NCBI RefSeq assembly: GCF_012641335.1
Contig: NZ_JABAID010000002.1
Span: forward strand, 372,001 to 436,000
Direction of reading: 5' to 3'
DNA length: 64,000 nucleotides
Source of the DNA: Novosphingobium sp. ERN07
GTDB taxonomy: Bacteria; Pseudomonadota; Alphaproteobacteria; Sphingomonadales; Sphingomonadaceae
How positions within the stretch are numbered: position 1 is the stretch's first letter; the number at the start of each line of letters is the position of its first letter. Under the pieces are notes generated by a model. The model saw only the letters and a program-made list of their open reading frames with translations. It had not been told where the DNA came from and ran no database searches. Below are positions 54,461-63,004 of this stretch, in pieces. Position numbers and translations under genes: made by a program.

Positions 54461-56668
54461 TCAGAATTTCATGCCCACGCTCACCCCATATGTGCGCGGG
54501 TTGCCGATGTGATTGTAATCGAAACCGAAACCAGCGAGCAGATCGACGCGCGAGGTAAAGTAGAACTTGTCGGTCAGGTTCTTGCCCCAGACCGAAGCGT
54601 TGAAACGGCCATCGGCGCTTTCCCAATCGATGTGCCCGCCGACGATGGCGTAGCTGGACTGCCGCAGACGCGAGACGTTGAGCACTTCGAAGAACTGGCT
54701 CGACTGGTAGGATATGTCAGGGTGGACGGAGAACTTGCCCAGGTCACCATCGAACAACGTCAGATCGACAGTGGTGTTGAAGGTAAAGCTCGGCGCGTTG
54801 GACAGGCGGTTTCCAGCTACGTTTACGCCGCTCACGATCCCGCGTTGGATGCTGGTGGACAGTACGCCCACGCCGGAATGGATGGTCAACTGGTCGGTGG
54901 CACGGATCGTCAGTTCCGCCTCGCCGCCGTAGATGCGCGATTTGGGGATGTTGAGCAGGGTTTGCGCCGCAGTGGCCGGATCGATGTTGATGAATTGCTG
55001 GTTCTTGTAATCGTAATAGAACCCGGCAAGATTCAGCGTGATCTTGCGATCCATGAACTGCGTCTTCAGGCCCGCTTCGTATGAGGTGACTTCCTCTGGC
55101 CGGGCGATTGAAAGTTCGGACGGATCGAAGAAGGCCTGCGCGTTGAAGCTGGGCGCGCGGTAACCACGGCTGACGCTGGCGTAGAGCAGGTTGCCGCCCG
55201 CCAGCTTGTAATCCACGCCGATCTTGCCCGACAGGTTATCCTGCGAATAGCGCAGGGATGATAGCGGAATGAGGTTGGCGATCAGCGTGCCATCGACGCC
55301 CAGCGCATCGGACGAGAAGTTGCTCTGCGTGCCGGTATCATGCGTGTAGCGGAGGCCGCCGCGCAGGGTGATGGCATCGGAAGCGGCGAACTTGAAATCC
55401 GAATAGAGCGCGTAGCTGTTCTTCACCTGATCGAACTGGTTGCGGAACAGACAGGCGAGCGGCAGGCCGACCGCGCAATCGTTGGCAGTAATGCCGGGCT
55501 GGCCATCGGAATCGATGTCCTTGCCGATCTCGAACGTGGTCTGGTTATAGACTTTTTCGCGGTTGTAATAGGCACCGAGAATGAAATCGAAGGGGCCGCC
55601 GGTATCGCTGGTCAACCGCAGATCCTGCGCGAACTGCGTGGCGCGATCGAGGTAGGGGATTTCGAGCAGTTCGGTGGCAGTGCCATCGGTATCTTCGTAA
55701 AACGAGAGGTTGCCCTTGTCCCACGAGGTGATGCTGGTGACAGTAAGCGCGTCGGACACATCGAACGTTCCGGTCAGCGCGACCGAATATGTGCGGGCGC
55801 GGCGCTTTTCATCAATGTTCGACGCGATTTCGCGTTCGCCAAGACCGGGGCGATTGGCGGCTTCGGGCTGGGCATAGATGCCGTAGTTTCGGGGGTTCTG
55901 GAAACTGCTCGAGGCGCGCAGCACGAAGCGCACGGTGTCGCTCGCCTCAACGTTCAGCGTGGCGCGGATGGCATATTCGTCGGTCGAAGCAAGGTCGGGC
56001 TTGCCGGGCACCACGTTCTTGAACCAGCCATCGGCGCGGCTGTAGGTGCCTGCCACGCGCAGCGCAGCCTTTTCACCCAGCGGCAGGTTGATCGCGCCAT
56101 TCAGGTCGACGCGATTGTAATTGCCATAGCCTGCGTTGGCATAGCCGCTGGTTTCGCCAAGCTTTGCGGGCGCTGCGATGATGTTGACTGCGCCGCCGGT
56201 GGTGTTCTTGCCATAGAGCGTGCCTTGCGGGCCGCGCAGAACTTCCACACGCTCAAGATCGTACATGGCAACGCCAAGGAAGGCGAAGTTGCCCTTGTAG
56301 ACTTCATCGTAATAGGTGGCGACCGGGCTGGACTGGTTGAGGCTGTAGTCCGACATTGAGACGCCGCGCAGCGCGAAGATCGGCGTGTTGTCGCCCACGA
56401 TGGAGGTCAATTGCAGGTTGGCGACCTTGGTGACGAGGTTGTCCACGCTGTTCACCCGCGCCTTGGCCAGCGTATCGCCGCCGATGGCAGAGACGGAGAT
56501 CGGCACCGATTGCAGACTTTCCGCACGTTTTGTGGCCGTGACGACAATCTCGCCATCCGGCACAGCGGGTTCGGCCTGCGCATCCTGCGCGAAAGCCGGT
56601 GCTGCCGCAAAAATGGATGCGGTGGCGACCCCAGCCAGCGCGATTCCACGATAAAGACGTTCCCTCAT
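54461..56668 (-). CDS. TonB-dependent receptor (amine module 2)
   Basis: A 735-residue receptor with signal peptide ending at AFAQD, TonB-box-like GEIVVTATKRAES, plug ALRGVSMSDYSL and VEVLRGPQGTLYGKNTTGGAVNI, and a final strand ending SVGMKF. GGGAGG precedes ATG 56668. It sits inside the module 2 run, 17 bases after the cytochrome and 41 bases before the aldehyde dehydrogenase, which makes a role in uptake of the operon's substrate likely. It is a distant relative of the receptor at 26195. Confidence 0.94.
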   Translation of the reverse strand: MRERLYRGIALAGVATASIFAAAPAFAQDAQAEPAVPDGEIVVTATKRAESLQSVPISVSAIGGDTLAKARVNSVDNLVTKVANLQLTSIVGDNTPIFALRGVSMSDYSLNQSSPVATYYDEVYKGNFAFLGVAMYDLERVEVLRGPQGTLYGKNTTGGAVNIIAAPAKLGETSGYANAGYGNYNRVDLNGAINLPLGEKAALRVAGTYSRADGWFKNVVPGKPDLASTDEYAIRATLNVEASDTVRFVLRASSSFQNPRNYGIYAQPEAANRPGLGEREIASNIDEKRRARTYSVALTGTFDVSDALTVTSITSWDKGNLSFYEDTDGTATELLEIPYLDRATQFAQDLRLTSDTGGPFDFILGAYYNREKVYNQTTFEIGKDIDSDGQPGITANDCAVGLPLACLFRNQFDQVKNSYALYSDFKFAASDAITLRGGLRYTHDTGTQSNFSSDALGVDGTLIANLIPLSSLRYSQDNLSGKIGVDYKLAGGNLLYASVSRGYRAPSFNAQAFFDPSELSIARPEEVTSYEAGLKTQFMDRKITLNLAGFYYDYKNQQFINIDPATAAQTLLNIPKSRIYGGEAELTIRATDQLTIHSGVGVLSTSIQRGIVSGVNVAGNRLSNAPSFTFNTTVDLTLFDGDLGKFSVHPDISYQSSQFFEVLNVSRLRQSSYAIVGGHIDWESADGRFNASVWGKNLTDKFYFTSRVDLLAGFGFDYNHIGNPRTYGVSVGMKF

Positions 56669-56685
56669 GACTTGCCTCCCGAATG

Positions 56686-57159
56686 TCAGGGTTGATGCGT
56701 TCCTGCTTCTTCCTGCGTGAACCCTGCCACCAGTCGCGCTCTCATTTCGGCGCGTTCCAATCGCAGGGGGTGGCGGCGCAACTGCCCGATCTCTTCCGGG
56801 GTGTAGGGCCGGAAGTCGGCGGGCAGGTGTGCCGCATCAAATGTGTAGAGCGTCCAGTTGACGAGGTTCGCCAACCGCACATTGTCGAGGTCGACGGTCG
56901 ACACACCGGGCACGCGACCCAGAAATTCGCGTCCGCCCGGTACGGACAGGAACTGCGCGACGATGTGCTTCATCGGCGGATTGGACTTGTAGTCCCCGCT
57001 GCCATCCGGGCGATGGCATCCTTGGCATTTGAGCATGTAATCGACACGGGCCTGCTGCGGATTGGACACACCGCGCATGGCACTTTCGCTGGCTCCCGCA
57101 GCCACGCTTGCCGCCGCGATGGCAGCAAGGGCAGCGACGAGAGGCAGCCTGATTTTCAC
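56686..57159 (-). CDS. Amine-module cytochrome c, copy 2
   Basis: A 157-residue exported cytochrome with one haem site, CQGCH (C45, C48, H49). The C-terminal half, RVPGVSTVDLDNVRLANLVN, then DFRPYTPEEIGQLRRHP, matches the layout of the module 1 cytochrome, so these are homologues; each is encoded near the light chain. A single haem excludes a MauG-type di-haem enzyme. It overlaps the preceding cytochrome gene by four bases. Confidence 0.87.
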   Translation of the reverse strand: MKIRLPLVAALAAIAAASVAAGASESAMRGVSNPQQARVDYMLKCQGCHRPDGSGDYKSNPPMKHIVAQFLSVPGGREFLGRVPGVSTVDLDNVRLANLVNWTLYTFDAAHLPADFRPYTPEEIGQLRRHPLRLERAEMRARLVAGFTQEEAGTHQP

Positions 57160-57614
57160 CGTCCGCCAACCTCTGCGTGAAGTTTGCCGATGTCAGCGGG
57201 CGAAAGCGCACCCACCGATGCGCGGTGAGCGGCTACCTCTTTGTCAGTGAAGAACTTCATCGCAGGGCCGGTCTTGGCGATCTGCGTGCCGACGTGGTTG
57301 AGGACGGCGGCGGTGGCCCCATCGTCCAGCGATTGCGCGGGCATGACGCCGCGATAGGACTTGCCTTCAACCGTGATCGGCCCGGAAATGCCGCGGGTGA
57401 GGACCAAAACGAGATAGCGCCGACCGGCAGGCTTGGCTGCGAGGGCGCGGAAATCTGCCGACAGCGGTGGGAACGCGCCGGGCAGCCCTGCACCGGTCTT
57501 GGTGTGGCAGGCCGCGCAACGGGCATAGATCGCCGCGCCATCCGGCGCTGCCGTTGCAGGCAACGATAGCGCCGCCACGGCCATCGCCGGGACGATGAAG
57601 CCAAACGCTTTCAC
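57156..57614 (-). CDS. Cytochrome c of amine module 2, additional
   Basis: A 152-residue mono-haem cytochrome with haem site CAACH (C33, C36, H37), TKTGAGLPGAFPPLS after it and GVMPAQSLDDGATAAVLNHV containing the probable axial Met. It starts at GTG 57614, overlapping the light-chain stop by four bases; the larger open frame upstream belongs to a shadow of that gene. Typical of cytochromes that accept electrons from periplasmic dehydrogenases; module 1 has no equivalent. Likely the electron acceptor for the dehydrogenase, by position. Confidence 0.87.
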   Translation of the reverse strand: MKAFGFIVPAMAVAALSLPATAAPDGAAIYARCAACHTKTGAGLPGAFPPLSADFRALAAKPAGRRYLVLVLTRGISGPITVEGKSYRGVMPAQSLDDGATAAVLNHVGTQIAKTGPAMKFFTDKEVAAHRASVGALSPADIGKLHAEVGGR

Positions 57615-58168
57615 TTCTGCCCGTCCAACGCCACACCGATGATCACGGCGGTGGAGCAGTTGTAGATGCTGCTCTCTGTGCCAAGGCACCAGTTGTAATC
57701 GTTGTTCGATTGCGGGCGGACCTGCGGGCGGTCCCCTTCGTTGCGGTTGCACAGGCACTGGCCGCAGGACGACACGCCGCAGCAATCGTTGTAGCTGATC
57801 ACATAGGCGCGATTATCTGCCGGGTTGGTGCAAGTTCCGACCCACGTGATCGGAGACATTTCCGTGCCCGGCGGACAGGTGCTGACCGAACCACCGCAGC
57901 ATGAGCACAGGAAGCCATCGATCGCGCAATAGCGCCAGTAATCGCAACTCGCCTGATCGCCGGGGTCTTGAGGATTGCCGGACGAAATCGGGGCGTGCCC
58001 CCCTGCCCCGCCGTGCGGACTGCCGGCAGCAGCGCGTGCAACGGGCAGAACGGGGAACACCGCTGCGCCGGTGATCGTTGCGCCGAGCCAAGCCAGAGTG
58101 CTGCGGCGCGATGTGCCGCGCGCCACGCGGCGCGTCAGGCGTTCAGTCCATTTGTCGAAAGCGCTCAT
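57611..58168 (-). CDS. aauA: TTQ amine dehydrogenase light chain, copy 2
   Basis: A 185-residue catalytic subunit. TTQ precursors W78 (CDYWRYCAIDGF) and W160 (DYNWCLG), catalytic base D128 (SYNDCCG) and all 14 cysteines fall at the same residue numbers as in copy 1, with no gap between residues 71 and 171. The FLCSCCGG stretch and NNDYNWC are very close to the Alcaligenes aromatic amine dehydrogenase small subunit as I remember it. N-terminal TSRRSTLAWLG is a Tat-type leader. It starts three bases after the mauD stop. Confidence 0.93.
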   Translation of the reverse strand: MSAFDKWTERLTRRVARGTSRRSTLAWLGATITGAAVFPVLPVARAAAGSPHGGAGGHAPISSGNPQDPGDQASCDYWRYCAIDGFLCSCCGGSVSTCPPGTEMSPITWVGTCTNPADNRAYVISYNDCCGVSSCGQCLCNRNEGDRPQVRPQSNNDYNWCLGTESSIYNCSTAVIIGVALDGQK

Positions 58169-58171
58169 GGA

Positions 58172-58762
58172 TCAGGCCTCCTTCCGACGAGCGAGGAAAT
58201 CCTGGATCGAGGCGACACCCCGCTCCTTCGCTTCGAACAGGCTTTCCAGATGTTCGCGGCTGTTTACGAGGCCGAGCGAGGCAACACGGCCTGCTTCGTC
58301 CAGCAGCACCGCATAGGGCAGCTTGGAGACGCCGAAAGCGCGGCCCAGCGCTTCGGACAGCACCGTCGGCACCCGTTCAAGCCCGTGAATTTCGCGCAAG
58401 CGCTGGTATTCGGCCTTAGTGCCATCGCCAGCCACCACAACATCGAGCCAGCCAGCCTCGGCACTGGCGGCAGAGCGCACAACAGGCAGCAGTGACTTGC
58501 ACATCGGGCAATCGGGCGAGGCAAAGAACAGGAGCTGGCTACGCCCTTCGCGCTTGCCGCCCACTTCCAGCGGCGTGCCATCGATGGTGGTGACCGTCAT
58601 CGGGCTGGCGACTTCACCGACTTCGACCTTCTGATTGAGAGTCAGCGCACCCGCCGGGGCAATACGTTCGTGCAGGATGCCAACCTGACGGGCGAGCGCT
58701 GCGATGAGTAACCCTTCCGCAATCACGGCGGTCCACAACAGGATCTGCGAAGTCAGCATCAC
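58172..58762 (-). CDS. mauD: MauD-type thiol-disulphide protein, copy 2
   Basis: A 196-residue homologue of the module 1 MauD: N-terminal helix, RQVGILHERIAPAGAL, and redox motif CPMC (C85, C88). The end KLPYAVLLDEAGRVASLG and GLVNSREHLESL is nearly identical to copy 1. It should form or shuffle the disulphides of the light chain. Coupled to mauE by a four-base overlap. Confidence 0.92.
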   Translation of the reverse strand: MMLTSQILLWTAVIAEGLLIAALARQVGILHERIAPAGALTLNQKVEVGEVASPMTVTTIDGTPLEVGGKREGRSQLLFFASPDCPMCKSLLPVVRSAASAEAGWLDVVVAGDGTKAEYQRLREIHGLERVPTVLSEALGRAFGVSKLPYAVLLDEAGRVASLGLVNSREHLESLFEAKERGVASIQDFLARRKEA

Positions 58763-59247
58763 GATTTCCTCCAGCGAGGGTGGGGAATGGCGAGAAGTTT
58801 CGACGCGCTGAGATAGAGCGCCAGGAAAGCTACGGCGGCGAACGGGGTGTCGAGCGCGAAGCCCTCAACAGCCGGAAGAGTGGAAGCGAGCACAGCCAGC
58901 GCGGCGAGCAACGCTGGGCGTGCGATGACCGGCCCGTCCACCGGCTTTTCGCGCGCCACCAGATCACACCCGCAATCGAGCGTCCGCCCGCGTTGGCGCA
59001 GCAATGCCGCCGAATAGGTTAGCCAGATGCCCGCAGCGACCAGCCCACCGAGAGGTCGCAATGCGGGCACGAGCAACATGGCTGCTGCTGCCAGTTCAAG
59101 GCAACCGGCCACGATCAGCGCCAGCAGTGCTTGTGAACGCAGGCCGGTCAACCGTGCAGCGGCAATTGCCATGCGATCACGCGCCAGCGCCTTGTGTGCG
59201 GCGGCACCCGCCAGCAGCAGCGCGAGGAAGAGGGAGAGCGCGGTCAT
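58759..59247 (-). CDS. mauE: MauE-type membrane protein, copy 2
   Basis: A 162-residue inner-membrane protein, mainly hydrophobic helices, with the Cys pair region RTLDCGCDLVAREKP corresponding to IDCGCGRSEL in copy 1. The N-terminus is shorter than copy 1 and lacks the VFPGVVANYR stretch. One base separates it from the heavy-chain stop. Partner of MauD in light-chain maturation. Confidence 0.88.
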   Translation of the reverse strand: MTALSLFLALLLAGAAAHKALARDRMAIAAARLTGLRSQALLALIVAGCLELAAAAMLLVPALRPLGGLVAAGIWLTYSAALLRQRGRTLDCGCDLVAREKPVDGPVIARPALLAALAVLASTLPAVEGFALDTPFAAVAFLALYLSASKLLAIPHPRWRKS

Positions 59248-59248
59248 A

Positions 59249-60430
59249 TCAAGGTGCCGTGATCAGGATGGGATTGGCGCCGCCCGCAGTGCCGAGCGAG
59301 CGGACGAACGCGCCGCTCGCCGCATCGTGGACATCGATCACGCCATCGGCGCGCGCGACGATCAGTTGCGGGTTGGCTCCCTTCGTCAGCCCGATGGCAC
59401 TGGCGATACCGCGCAGCGCAATACGGGCCACGCGGGCTTTCTTGATGGGATCAGCAACCCACACTTCGGTGCCGCCGTCCTTGTGGCTGCCTTCGCGGCC
59501 GTTGGGACTCATCAGGACATAGAGTTTGCCTGCAGTGTCGATTGCGATCACCTGCCAGCCACCGGGACGCCATTCGGGCGCAGCACCTTCTGCCGTGCCG
59601 AGATCGAACGCGCCGGGCAGCACCTTGCCCACGTCGCCGGAAAAATCGAAGCCCTGAATACGGCCATGATAGCTGACAAACCACGCTGTCTGCCCCTGCC
59701 ATGCGGGCGTTCCAAACAGGGGCTGGTTGTCGATATCGTGGATGTTCTCGACTACTTTTGAAGACAGCGCCTGCCCATCCGGCCCCAGCTTGACGCTGAT
59801 CAGTGAGCCATCGGCGCAGAAGCTGGAGAAGCCGCGCGCGCCGGTGGGATAGAGCTGAGCGCAGCCGGGCAGATCAATCTCTGCAATCACCTTGCGCGCG
59901 TCGAGATCGAGCACGCTGACCGATTGCGCGGGCGTGAAATTGGCGACCAGTGCCCACTTTTCGGCATTCGTGAACTGGAAGAGCTGTGGGTAGGTGACCG
60001 ACTGCTGGCGCTTCCCGCCGGGCAGCACGATCTCCTCCTTGGGCCGCAGTGTTGCCATGTCCCACAGTGTCACCACGTCTGTCCGTTCTCCCCGGGTCAA
60101 GCGCGAGTAGAACGTTTCCGACGTCAGCACTTCACCGCGCCGGGGAGATACCAGCGTGTTGGCGAACTGCGCCGCGCGGACGATGCCCTTCACTGGCTTT
60201 TCGGCCGAGGTGGTATCGACCAGCATCACCCGGCCATCGAGAATGGAACTGAAGTGGAAATCGTGGACCAACACCCAGCCTGACGGCCACTGCGCGGGCA
60301 ATTCTTCCACCGCCGGGATCTGCTCTTCCGGCAAGGGGTTCGGGAATGCAGCAGGTGCGGCAATAGCCGGAGCATCCATGAACGCCGCAATCGAAACCGA
60401 TGCGGCAAAAGCCAGTACGAACGACCTCAT
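59249..60430 (-). CDS. aauB: Amine dehydrogenase heavy chain, copy 2
   Basis: A 393-residue propeller subunit. Signal peptide ends near PAIAAP. RLTRGERTDVVTLWD, CADGSLISVKLGPDG, AWFVSYHGRIQGFDFSGD, WRPGGWQVIAID and LYVLMSPNGREGSHKDGGTEVWV line up with the aromatic amine dehydrogenase large subunit as remembered, more closely than copy 1 does. This suggests arylethylamines (tyramine, phenethylamine type) rather than methylamine, by inference. AGGGAG seven bases before ATG 60430. First gene of the nine-gene run; divergent from a TetR gene. Confidence 0.92.
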   Translation of the reverse strand: MRSFVLAFAASVSIAAFMDAPAIAAPAAFPNPLPEEQIPAVEELPAQWPSGWVLVHDFHFSSILDGRVMLVDTTSAEKPVKGIVRAAQFANTLVSPRRGEVLTSETFYSRLTRGERTDVVTLWDMATLRPKEEIVLPGGKRQQSVTYPQLFQFTNAEKWALVANFTPAQSVSVLDLDARKVIAEIDLPGCAQLYPTGARGFSSFCADGSLISVKLGPDGQALSSKVVENIHDIDNQPLFGTPAWQGQTAWFVSYHGRIQGFDFSGDVGKVLPGAFDLGTAEGAAPEWRPGGWQVIAIDTAGKLYVLMSPNGREGSHKDGGTEVWVADPIKKARVARIALRGIASAIGLTKGANPQLIVARADGVIDVHDAASGAFVRSLGTAGGANPILITAP

Positions 60431-60478
60431 CCGAGAACTCCCTGACCCGCCGGGCTGGGGCAACCGGCGACAAGCTCA

Positions 60479-60531
60479 TAGTCTCAAACAGGCAACAATT
60501 CTGTCAAGTGACCCAAATATGTCGTATGACA
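60479..60531. promoter_or_regulatory. Divergent promoter/operator of amine module 2
   Basis: On minus, TTGACA (60507-60502) and GACTAT (60483-60478, 18-base spacer) make a good promoter for the heavy-chain gene; CTTGACAGAAT around the -35 also occurs upstream of module 1. Two boxes of the form TGTC-N4-GAC(A/C), at 60502-60513 and 60520-60531, are 18 bases apart. They overlap or flank the -35, placed for repression by the divergent TetR protein. Confidence 0.5.
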
Positions 60532-60579
60532 AGTTTCCAGACTGTGTTACCATCAACGCTCAAACGGGGAATTTCGTTT

Positions 60580-61281
60580 ATGGATCAGCATGATACTCAT
60601 CCCATTACCGTAACCGACATGATCATGCCTGAGCGTGACGGCGGTTATCTGAAGGGCTATGAAACGCGCGAGATGATCCTGCGCACCGCGCTTTCGATCC
60701 TGATCGAAGAGGGGTATCGCGCCATGTCGATGCGCCGAGTCGCGAGCGCCTGCGGCATGAAATTCGGCAATCTCACCTACCACTATCGCAGCCGCGAAGA
60801 CCTCGTGCGCGAACTGCTGGACGCGGTGATCCGCGCCTATGAAGTGGAATTCGCCACGATCATGCACATGCCGGGCGTCCCTCCGGAGGAACGACTGAGC
60901 CGCCTTTGCACACTGGTTCTGGACGATATCCGCTCAAAAAAAACCACGCGGTTCTTCCCGGAACTGTGGAGCCTTTCGAACCATGATGCTTTCGTGCTGG
61001 AACGAATGCAGGAACTCTATGTCCGCGCGCGTGCGCCCTTGCTGGAAATCATCGCGGAGATGCGCCCCGATCTTTCAGGTGACGAGCGTGAAATCATCGC
61101 CCTGTTCATTTCGGCATCGATGGAAGGCATGACCATTTTTGCAGGCCACGAAAAGCCGTTCGAGCCGCGAATGCCCCAGCTTGAACGGATCGCGATTGCC
61201 ACGTTCTGCCATATGGTAAAGACCATCACGCCTGCGCAAATCGCTGGCCTCAACGCACAGGATAACCCCGCATCTGCTTGA
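60580..61281 (+). CDS. TetR family regulator of amine module 2
   Basis: A 233-residue TetR paralogue of the regulator at 33584. Helix-turn-helix SMRRVASACGMKFGNLTYHY; shared C-terminal elements include KKTTRFFPELWSLSNHDAF, ALFISASMEG and KTITPAQIAGL. ATG 60580 is preceded by GGGGA; an upstream in-frame ATG around 60529 is possible but lies in the operator boxes. Its last 32 bases overlap the convergent Lrp-type gene. Likely represses the divergent amine operon. Confidence 0.9.
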   Translation: MDQHDTHPITVTDMIMPERDGGYLKGYETREMILRTALSILIEEGYRAMSMRRVASACGMKFGNLTYHYRSREDLVRELLDAVIRAYEVEFATIMHMPGVPPEERLSRLCTLVLDDIRSKKTTRFFPELWSLSNHDAFVLERMQELYVRARAPLLEIIAEMRPDLSGDEREIIALFISASMEGMTIFAGHEKPFEPRMPQLERIAIATFCHMVKTITPAQIAGLNAQDNPASA

Positions 61282-61705
61282 TCCGGCGCAGCGAAAAACT
61301 GGATCGCATTGCGGAAACCCCCGGCAAGCGGGCAAGGCAATCGCGATGGATCGAATCATACTGGCCAAGATCGCGCGCCGCCACGCGCAGCAGATAGTCT
61401 GCGGTCCCTGACATGAGATGGCATTCCAGAATATCGTCGAAATCGCCAACTGCTCGCTCAAATCGGTCCATTGCCTCACGGCTCTGGCTGTTGAGAGTGA
61501 TCTCGACAAAGACTTCCATTGTCAGACCCAGCAGCTTTGGATCGAGCCGCGCACCGTACCCCGCAATTACGCCAGTTTGCTCCAGCGCCTTCACTCGCCG
61601 ATGGCAGGCAGAGGGCGAAAGCGCCACACGCTCTGCGAGATCGGCGATCGACAGTGACGAATCGTTCTGCAACGCCTCAAGCAGCGCGATATCAAATCGA
61701 TCCAT
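61250..61705 (-). CDS. Lrp/AsnC family regulator
   Basis: A 151-residue protein: helix-turn-helix SIADLAERVALSPSACHRRVKALEQTGVI (split across the motif) and a RAM domain with ECHLMSGTADYLLRV. ATG 61705 is preceded by GGGAAA; the longer frame adds six unlikely residues. It is divergent from alanine dehydrogenase, the standard arrangement for an Lrp-type activator of ald that responds to alanine or other amino acids. Confidence 0.92.
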   Translation of the reverse strand: MDRFDIALLEALQNDSSLSIADLAERVALSPSACHRRVKALEQTGVIAGYGARLDPKLLGLTMEVFVEITLNSQSREAMDRFERAVGDFDDILECHLMSGTADYLLRVAARDLGQYDSIHRDCLARLPGVSAMRSSFSLRRIKQMRGYPVR

Positions 61706-61739
61706 GAAATATTTTCCCAGCAATGGAGATAAAGACGAA

Positions 61740-61820
61740 AGATATTACCATATCTCATCTCAGGGACGGTGAAAAAAGGCAAGAATTGCCAGAAACTTCG
61801 CTGTAGTTTCCAAATTACAG
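61740..61820. promoter_or_regulatory. Lrp-type operators between lrp and ald
   Basis: Three dyads in the 145-base divergent region: AGATAT-TACC-ATATCT (61740-61755), GGCAA-GAA-TTGCC (61778-61790) and the 20-bp CTGTAGTTTCCAAATTACAG (61801-61820), palindromic except at four positions. AT-rich semi-palindromes spaced along a promoter are the usual pattern for Lrp-family regulators. Confidence 0.55.
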
Positions 61821-61850
61821 AGCAAGGCTTCAGGCAAAGGAAATTCCACC

Positions 61851-62966
61851 ATGCGCGTCGGCACCGTCAGAGAAATCAAGAACCACGAATATCGCGTCGG
61901 CCTCACCCCCGAAAGCGCGCGTGAACTGGTTGCGCATGGGCATGACGTGTGGGTGCAAAGCGGCGCAGGCAATGGCATCGGCGCAAGCGATGCGGACTAC
62001 GAAGCTGCAGGCGCCACGATCAAGCCCGATGCCAAGACGGTGTTCGATGGTTGCGAGATGATCGTAAAGGTCAAGGAACCGCAAGCCGTGGAGCGCGCAA
62101 TGCTGCGCAAGGGCCAGATCCTCTATACCTACCTCCACCTTGCGCCCGACCCCGAACAGACCGCGGATCTCATCAAATCGGGCGTCACCGCCATCGCCTA
62201 TGAAACGGTGACCGGCGCGGGCAACGCCCTGCCCTTGCTGAAGCCGATGAGTCAGGTTGCAGGCCGCATGGCCATTCAGGCCGGGGCCACCGCGCTGGAA
62301 AAGGCGCACGGCGGACGTGGTGTATTGCTCGGCGGCGTACCGGGCGTGCTGCCGGGCAAGGTCGTGGTGATCGGTGGCGGCGTGGTGGGCTTTAACGCGG
62401 CGCAGATGGCGGTGGGCCTTGGCGCGGACGTGACCATCCTTGATCGTGATCCCGATGTGCTCGAAAAGCTCGACAACCACTTCGAAGGCCGCGCGCGCAC
62501 GCTCTTTTCGGGCAAGGCCGCGCTGGCTGCGCTTGTGGCCGAGGCAGACCTTGTGATCGGCGCGGTGTTGATCCCCGGAGCCGCAGCGCCCAAGCTGATC
62601 ACGCGCGATATGCTGTCCACGATGAAGCCCGGCTCGGTGCTGGTGGACGTGGCCATTGATCAGGGTGGCTGCTTCGAAACCAGCCATGCAACGACCCATG
62701 CCGAACCGACCTATGTCGTCGATGGCGTGGTCCACTATTGCGTTGCCAACATGCCCGGCGCGGTGGCGCGCACCAGCACTTATGCGCTGAACAACGTGAC
62801 CCTGCCCCACGCCCTGCGCATCGCGGACAAGGGCTGGAAAGCGGCGCTCAAGGCCGATGCGAACCTTGCTGCGGGTCTCAACGTCCACGAAGGCAAGGTG
62901 ACCTATGAAGCGGTCGCAAACGAACTGGGCTACGCCTACACGCCCGTGGCCGAAGTGCTTGCCTGA
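61851..62966 (+). CDS. ald: Alanine dehydrogenase
   Basis: NAD-dependent L-alanine dehydrogenase, 371 residues, interconverting alanine and pyruvate plus ammonia. Active-site residues known for the family are present at their usual numbers: K75 (VKVKEPQ), H96 (YLHLAPD) and D270 (DVAIDQGG). The NAD site is [17 protein letters not shown]. The divergent Lrp-type regulator probably controls it. It could help recycle ammonia or nitrogen from the nearby amine catabolism, but this is only suggested by position. Confidence 0.97.
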   Translation: MRVGTVREIKNHEYRVGLTPESARELVAHGHDVWVQSGAGNGIGASDADYEAAGATIKPDAKTVFDGCEMIVKVKEPQAVERAMLRKGQILYTYLHLAPDPEQTADLIKSGVTAIAYETVTGAGNALPLLKPMSQVAGRMAIQAGATALEKAHGGRGVLLGGVPGVLPGKVVVIGGGVVGFNAAQMAVGLGADVTILDRDPDVLEKLDNHFEGRARTLFSGKAALAALVAEADLVIGAVLIPGAAAPKLITRDMLSTMKPGSVLVDVAIDQGGCFETSHATTHAEPTYVVDGVVHYCVANMPGAVARTSTYALNNVTLPHALRIADKGWKAALKADANLAAGLNVHEGKVTYEAVANELGYAYTPVAEVLA

Positions 62967-62970
62967 TATG

Positions 62971-63004
62971 ATCGCGGGTGGGGCAGTTCGCCTTCACCCG
63001 CGAT
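62971..63004. terminator. Hairpin at the convergent ends of ald and the oxidoreductase gene
   Basis: ATCGCGGGTG (62971-62980) and CACCCGCGAT (62995-63004) form a perfect 10-bp stem over 14 bases. It spans the stop codon of the minus-strand gene and no T-run follows. Confidence 0.5.

Noticed and set aside
55340..56359. 339-codon plus-strand frame inside the TonB receptor at 54461
   Set aside because: Antisense of a receptor with plug and barrel motifs; no ribosome site and no family resemblance.
56686..57614. MauG identity for one of the module 2 cytochromes
   Set aside because: Each has only one CxxCH and is about 150 residues; MauG is a di-haem protein more than twice that size.
61830..62888. 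352-codon minus-strand frame opposite alanine dehydrogenase
   Set aside because: ald has all active-site residues on plus; the antisense reading is His/Arg-rich noise.
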